Positions 5,004-7,229 of a stretch of DNA of 7,229 nt are shown piece after piece. Made by a program: the position numbers and the translations under genes. Where the stretch lies: positions 1 to 7,229 of the forward strand of contig JAFGTO010000368.1 of the NCBI GenBank assembly GCA_016934095.1, given 5' to 3'. The notes beneath the pieces are model-generated. The model made no database searches, had not been told where the DNA came from, and saw only the letters and a list, made by a program, of their open reading frames with translations. Position 1 is the first letter of the stretch, and each line of letters begins with the position of its first letter. This stretch comes from Candidatus Glassiibacteriota bacterium (GTDB taxonomy: Bacteria > Gemmatimonadota > Glassbacteria > GWA2-58-10).

Positions 5004-6725
5004 CTAAATCAGCACCTTGCGCCGGCTGTAGCCCGTGTGCAGCAGGCGGTGGCTCTTTTCGCTCAGGGGCCGCTCCAGGAACTGTTCGTAGAGCTGCCTG
5101 ATCGAGGCGTTGTTATACGATGTACGGACCGGCTCATCGCGGTCGATGTTATAGAGCACCTGCATACGGGCGCGCACGGCTTCCGGGTCCGAGGCGATGG
5201 GCTGGCCCCCGCCGGCTATGCAGCCGCCCGGGCAGGTCATCACCTCGAGGAAATGCAGGGTCCGCTCTCCCGCCCTTATCTCGTCCAGCACGCGGCGGGC
5301 ATTGGCCAGCCCGCTGACCGCAGCCACGTTCAGCGCGGTCCCGCCGATCTCGACAGTGGCTTCCTTTACCTCGGCCAGGCCCCGCAGGGCCTGGAACCTG
5401 AGCTCCGAAAGCTCGCTGCCGGTCAGCAGGTAGTGGGCGGTGCGCAGGGCGGCCTCCATTACCCCTCCGCTGACCCCGAAAAGCTTGCCTGCGGTGCTGC
5501 GCTCGCCGAACGGGGTGTCTGCAGCTTCGGGCTCCAGGGAACTGATCTCCAGGCCGCGCAGCCGGATCAGCCGGGCCAGCTCCCTGGTGGTCAGCACTGC
5601 ATCGATGTCCGCAACTCCGTTGCAGCTCATCTCCGGCCGGCGGGCCTCGAATTTCTTGGCCGTGCAGGGCATGACCGAGACCGAGAAAATGCGGGCCGGG
5701 TCCACCCCTTCGCGCCCGGCGAAGAAGCTCTTGATCACCGCTCCCAGCATCTGCTGGGGGCTCTTGCAGGTCGAGAGGTTCTCCAGCATCTCGGGGTAGA
5801 ACTGTTCGACAAACTTGATCCAGCCGGGCGAGCAGCTTGTCATCATCGGCAGCGGCCCGCCGTCCTTGATCCGCCGGGCCAGCTCCGAGGCCTCTTCCAT
5901 GATAGTCAGGTCCGCCGAGAAGGCGGTGTCGAACACGCGGTCGAAACCGAGCTGGCGCAGGGCTGCGGTCATGATCCCGACAACGTCCGTGCCTGGCCTG
6001 AGCCCGAACTCCTCGCCCAGGGTTACCGAGACACTCGGGGCGTGCTGCACCACCACCATCATTTCCGGGTCCTTGATAGCGTTCACCACCTCCTTGAGGT
6101 GGCTCTGCTCCCTGAGCGCCCCGGTGGGGCAGACATTGATGCACTGGCCGCAGAAGATGCAGCTCGAGACGTTGATCCCCTCGTCGAAAGCGGTGCCGAC
6201 CCGGGTGGCGCTGCCCCTGCCGATAAAATCGATGGCGCTGACCCCCTGGACCTCCTCGCAGACCCGCACGCACTTGCCGCAGAGGATACACTTGGACAGG
6301 TCCCGCTCTACGGCCGGGCTGGCCGTGTCCGGCTTGAGGTCGCTTTTCTGGGAGGTATACCTGCGCTGGCGCACGCCGAGCTCCTCGGCCAGGGTCTGCA
6401 GCAGGCAGTTGCCGCTGCGCACGCAGTAAAGGCAGTCGTCCGGGTGGCCGGCCAGCAGCAGCTCCACTATGGTCTTGCGGGCACGCACGGCCCGCGGGCT
6501 GTGGGTCCTGATCTTCATGCCCTCGGCCACCGGATAGGAGCAGCTCGGCACCAGGGTCCTCTGGCCCTCGACCTCCACCACGCAGATCCGGCAGGCCCCG
6601 CTGGGGAGCAGCCCTTCCAGGTGGCAGAGGGTGGGCACCTTGATACCGGCCCGGGTCAGGGCCTCGAGGATGGTCTCGCCCGGCTCGGCCGGGATCTGCC
6701 TGTTATTGACTTGGATGGTTAACAC
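5004..6725 (-). CDS. hydA: HydA, catalytic subunit of NAD(P)-linked [FeFe]-hydrogenase
   Basis: A 573-residue protein that interconverts H2 with protons and electrons at the H-cluster. In order: plant-type [2Fe-2S] domain (C34, C45, C48, C62); His-Cys [4Fe-4S] (H94, C98, C101, C107); 2x[4Fe-4S] ferredoxin (C146/149/152/156 and C189/192/195/199); H-cluster domain with L1 TSCSPGW (C298), L2 VMPCTAKK (C354), L3 EVMTCPGGC (C498, C502). The C-terminal small-subunit-like region (about 525-570) ends in LLHTGYSRRK. All four H-cluster cysteines are present. Ser299 occupies the position of the proton-relay cysteine in the prototype enzymes. The NuoG-like N-terminus and the hydB neighbour place it with trimeric, often electron-bifurcating HydABC enzymes, or Hnd-type enzymes. 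It lacks the C-terminal [2Fe-2S] extension of Thermotoga HydA. I chose GTG at 6725: it matches the expected N-terminus (LTIQVNN) and follows GGAGGG by 8 nt. The longer in-frame ORF would overlap hydB. Confidence 0.95.
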   Translation of the reverse strand: MLTIQVNNRQIPAEPGETILEALTRAGIKVPTLCHLEGLLPSGACRICVVEVEGQRTLVPSCSYPVAEGMKIRTHSPRAVRARKTIVELLLAGHPDDCLYCVRSGNCLLQTLAEELGVRQRRYTSQKSDLKPDTASPAVERDLSKCILCGKCVRVCEEVQGVSAIDFIGRGSATRVGTAFDEGINVSSCIFCGQCINVCPTGALREQSHLKEVVNAIKDPEMMVVVQHAPSVSVTLGEEFGLRPGTDVVGIMTAALRQLGFDRVFDTAFSADLTIMEEASELARRIKDGGPLPMMTSCSPGWIKFVEQFYPEMLENLSTCKSPQQMLGAVIKSFFAGREGVDPARIFSVSVMPCTAKKFEARRPEMSCNGVADIDAVLTTRELARLIRLRGLEISSLEPEAADTPFGERSTAGKLFGVSGGVMEAALRTAHYLLTGSELSELRFQALRGLAEVKEATVEIGGTALNVAAVSGLANARRVLDEIRAGERTLHFLEVMTCPGGCIAGGGQPIASDPEAVRARMQVLYNIDRDEPVRTSYNNASIRQLYEQFLERPLSEKSHRLLHTGYSRRKVLI

Positions 6726-6741
6726 CTGGTATTCCCTCCGG
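6726..6741 (-). promoter_or_regulatory. Ribosome binding site deciding the GTG start of hydA
   Basis: The 16-bp gap between the hydB stop and hydA holds GGAGGG (complement of 6734-6739), 8 nt before GTG at 6725. It is a near-consensus Shine-Dalgarno site and supports this start over the longer reading frame that extends to 6977 through hydB coding sequence. Confidence 0.8.
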
Positions 6742-7229
6742 CTATTCGACAGCCACGGCACCCTGGCGGCAGGTGTCGAGACAGGCGCCGCAGCCGATAC
6801 ACTTGTCGGACACGATGTAATGGGGGTTTTTCGGCGAGCCCACGATAGCCTCCGCCGGGCATTTGACTGCACAGAGCGTGCAGCCGGTGCATTTCTCCGG
6901 GTCGATCGTGAAACTGAGCAGCTCGCTGCAGACCCCCGAGGGACAGCGCCGCTCGTAGATATGGGCCTCGTATTCATCCCTGAACCAGCGCAGGGTACTC
7001 AGCACCGGGTTGGGCGCACTCTGGCCCAGCCCGCAGAGGCTGGTGTCCTGGATTACCCCGGCCAGCCGGTTGAGGTACATCACCCCCTGGAAACGCTCCA
7101 GGGCCTCGGTGCCTTTCTCGGTCTTCCTGCCGCGGGTGATGTTCTGCAGGATCTTCAGCATCTGGCGGGTGCCCTCGCGGCAGGGGATGCACTTGCCGCA
7201 GCTCTCCCGCTGGATGAAGTCCATGAAGA
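6742..7229 (-). CDS. hydB: HydB, NuoF-like flavoprotein subunit of [FeFe]-hydrogenase, C-terminal part
   Basis: The last 161 residues are visible; the gene begins beyond the right edge. HydB is the NAD(P)-binding FMN subunit that passes electrons between pyridine nucleotide, ferredoxin and HydA. Visible in order: the NuoF-type [4Fe-4S] site SCGKCIPCREG (C10, C13, C16 of the visible part) with its fourth ligand C65 in SLCGLGQSAPNPV; the linker pair C95/C100 (RRCPSGVC); and a C-terminal 2x[4Fe-4S] ferredoxin domain (C113/116/119/123 and C143/146/149/153). That C-terminal domain is characteristic of hydrogenase HydB and HndC-type subunits and absent from ordinary complex I NuoF. The Rossmann-like FMN/NADH-binding part is outside the window. 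The gene ends 16 bp before hydA, so the two are co-transcribed. A HndC-type NADP-specific subunit cannot be excluded from this fragment. Confidence 0.9.
   Translation of the reverse strand, partial: FMDFIQRESCGKCIPCREGTRQMLKILQNITRGRKTEKGTEALERFQGVMYLNRLAGVIQDTSLCGLGQSAPNPVLSTLRWFRDEYEAHIYERRCPSGVCSELLSFTIDPEKCTGCTLCAVKCPAEAIVGSPKNPHYIVSDKCIGCGACLDTCRQGAVAVE

Noticed and set aside
3082..5007. + strand open frames opposite the sensor kinase (3082-4002 and 4132-5007)
   Set aside because: They are shadows of the sensor-kinase gene, with no recognisable motif or ribosome site supporting them.
5149..6291. Second minus-strand frame of 380 codons inside hydA
   Set aside because: It lies fully within hydA in another frame and is rich in Gly, Arg and Pro without motifs; typical out-of-frame translation.
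5037..6722. Long + strand open frame (561 codons) opposite hydA
   Set aside because: It is an antisense shadow of a GC-rich gene. The translation is Gly/Leu/His/Gln-rich and low in recognisable motifs, while the minus strand carries a complete HydA with every expected ligand.
6726..6977. N-terminal extension of hydA by 84 residues to an upstream ATG
   Set aside because: The extension is the out-of-frame reading of the hydB ferredoxin domain, and the family N-terminus begins at the GTG at 6725 behind a good ribosome site.

Overview
The window reads as one tight, leftward-transcribed (minus-strand) [FeFe]-hydrogenase operon from a GC-rich anaerobic bacterium. Genes in transcription order: hydB (3' end only; NuoF-like flavoprotein subunit), hydA (catalytic [FeFe]-hydrogenase subunit of the NAD(P)-linked, probably electron-bifurcating type), a HydS-type sensor (a degenerate H-cluster domain fused to a histidine kinase), a stand-alone response-regulator receiver, a receiver-histidine kinase hybrid, hydE, and the 5' end of hydG. 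hydB and hydG run off the window ends. The taxon cannot be named from these sequences. The soluble NAD(P)-linked hydrogenase, high GC and kinase-rich context would suit a fermentative or syntrophic anaerobe, for example a deltaproteobacterial-type lineage or an uncultured phylum, but that is only an impression.

Right part (about 5004-7229): the catalytic module. HydB carries a NuoF-type [4Fe-4S] site and a C-terminal 2x[4Fe-4S] ferredoxin domain. HydA carries [2Fe-2S], His-Cys [4Fe-4S], 2x[4Fe-4S] and a complete H-cluster site. A hydC (NuoE-like) gene would be expected beyond the right edge.

Middle part (about 1355-4992): the signalling module. The sensor has a ferredoxin domain, an H-cluster domain with altered active-site loops, a small four-cysteine Fe-S domain and a complete HisKA/HATPase kinase. 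It is followed by a receiver-only protein and a receiver-kinase hybrid. None of the three has a DNA-binding or other recognisable output domain, so the final target of the phosphorelay lies elsewhere. The only real intergenic gap in the window (77 bp, 2906-2982) lies inside this module and holds two small inverted repeats.

Left part (1-1354): the maturation module. HydE and HydG are radical SAM enzymes that, with HydF, build the 2Fe subcluster. The catalytic hydrogenase and the sensor would both need it.

Gene spacing is 16, 11, 77, 3, 0 and -22 bp, so catalysis, H2/redox sensing and cofactor maturation are probably co-transcribed. The most interesting element is the sensor kinase and its output-less relay sitting between the catalytic and maturation genes. 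I saw no tRNA, rRNA, CRISPR, insertion sequence or origin. Apart from the 77-bp spacer there is essentially no non-coding DNA.
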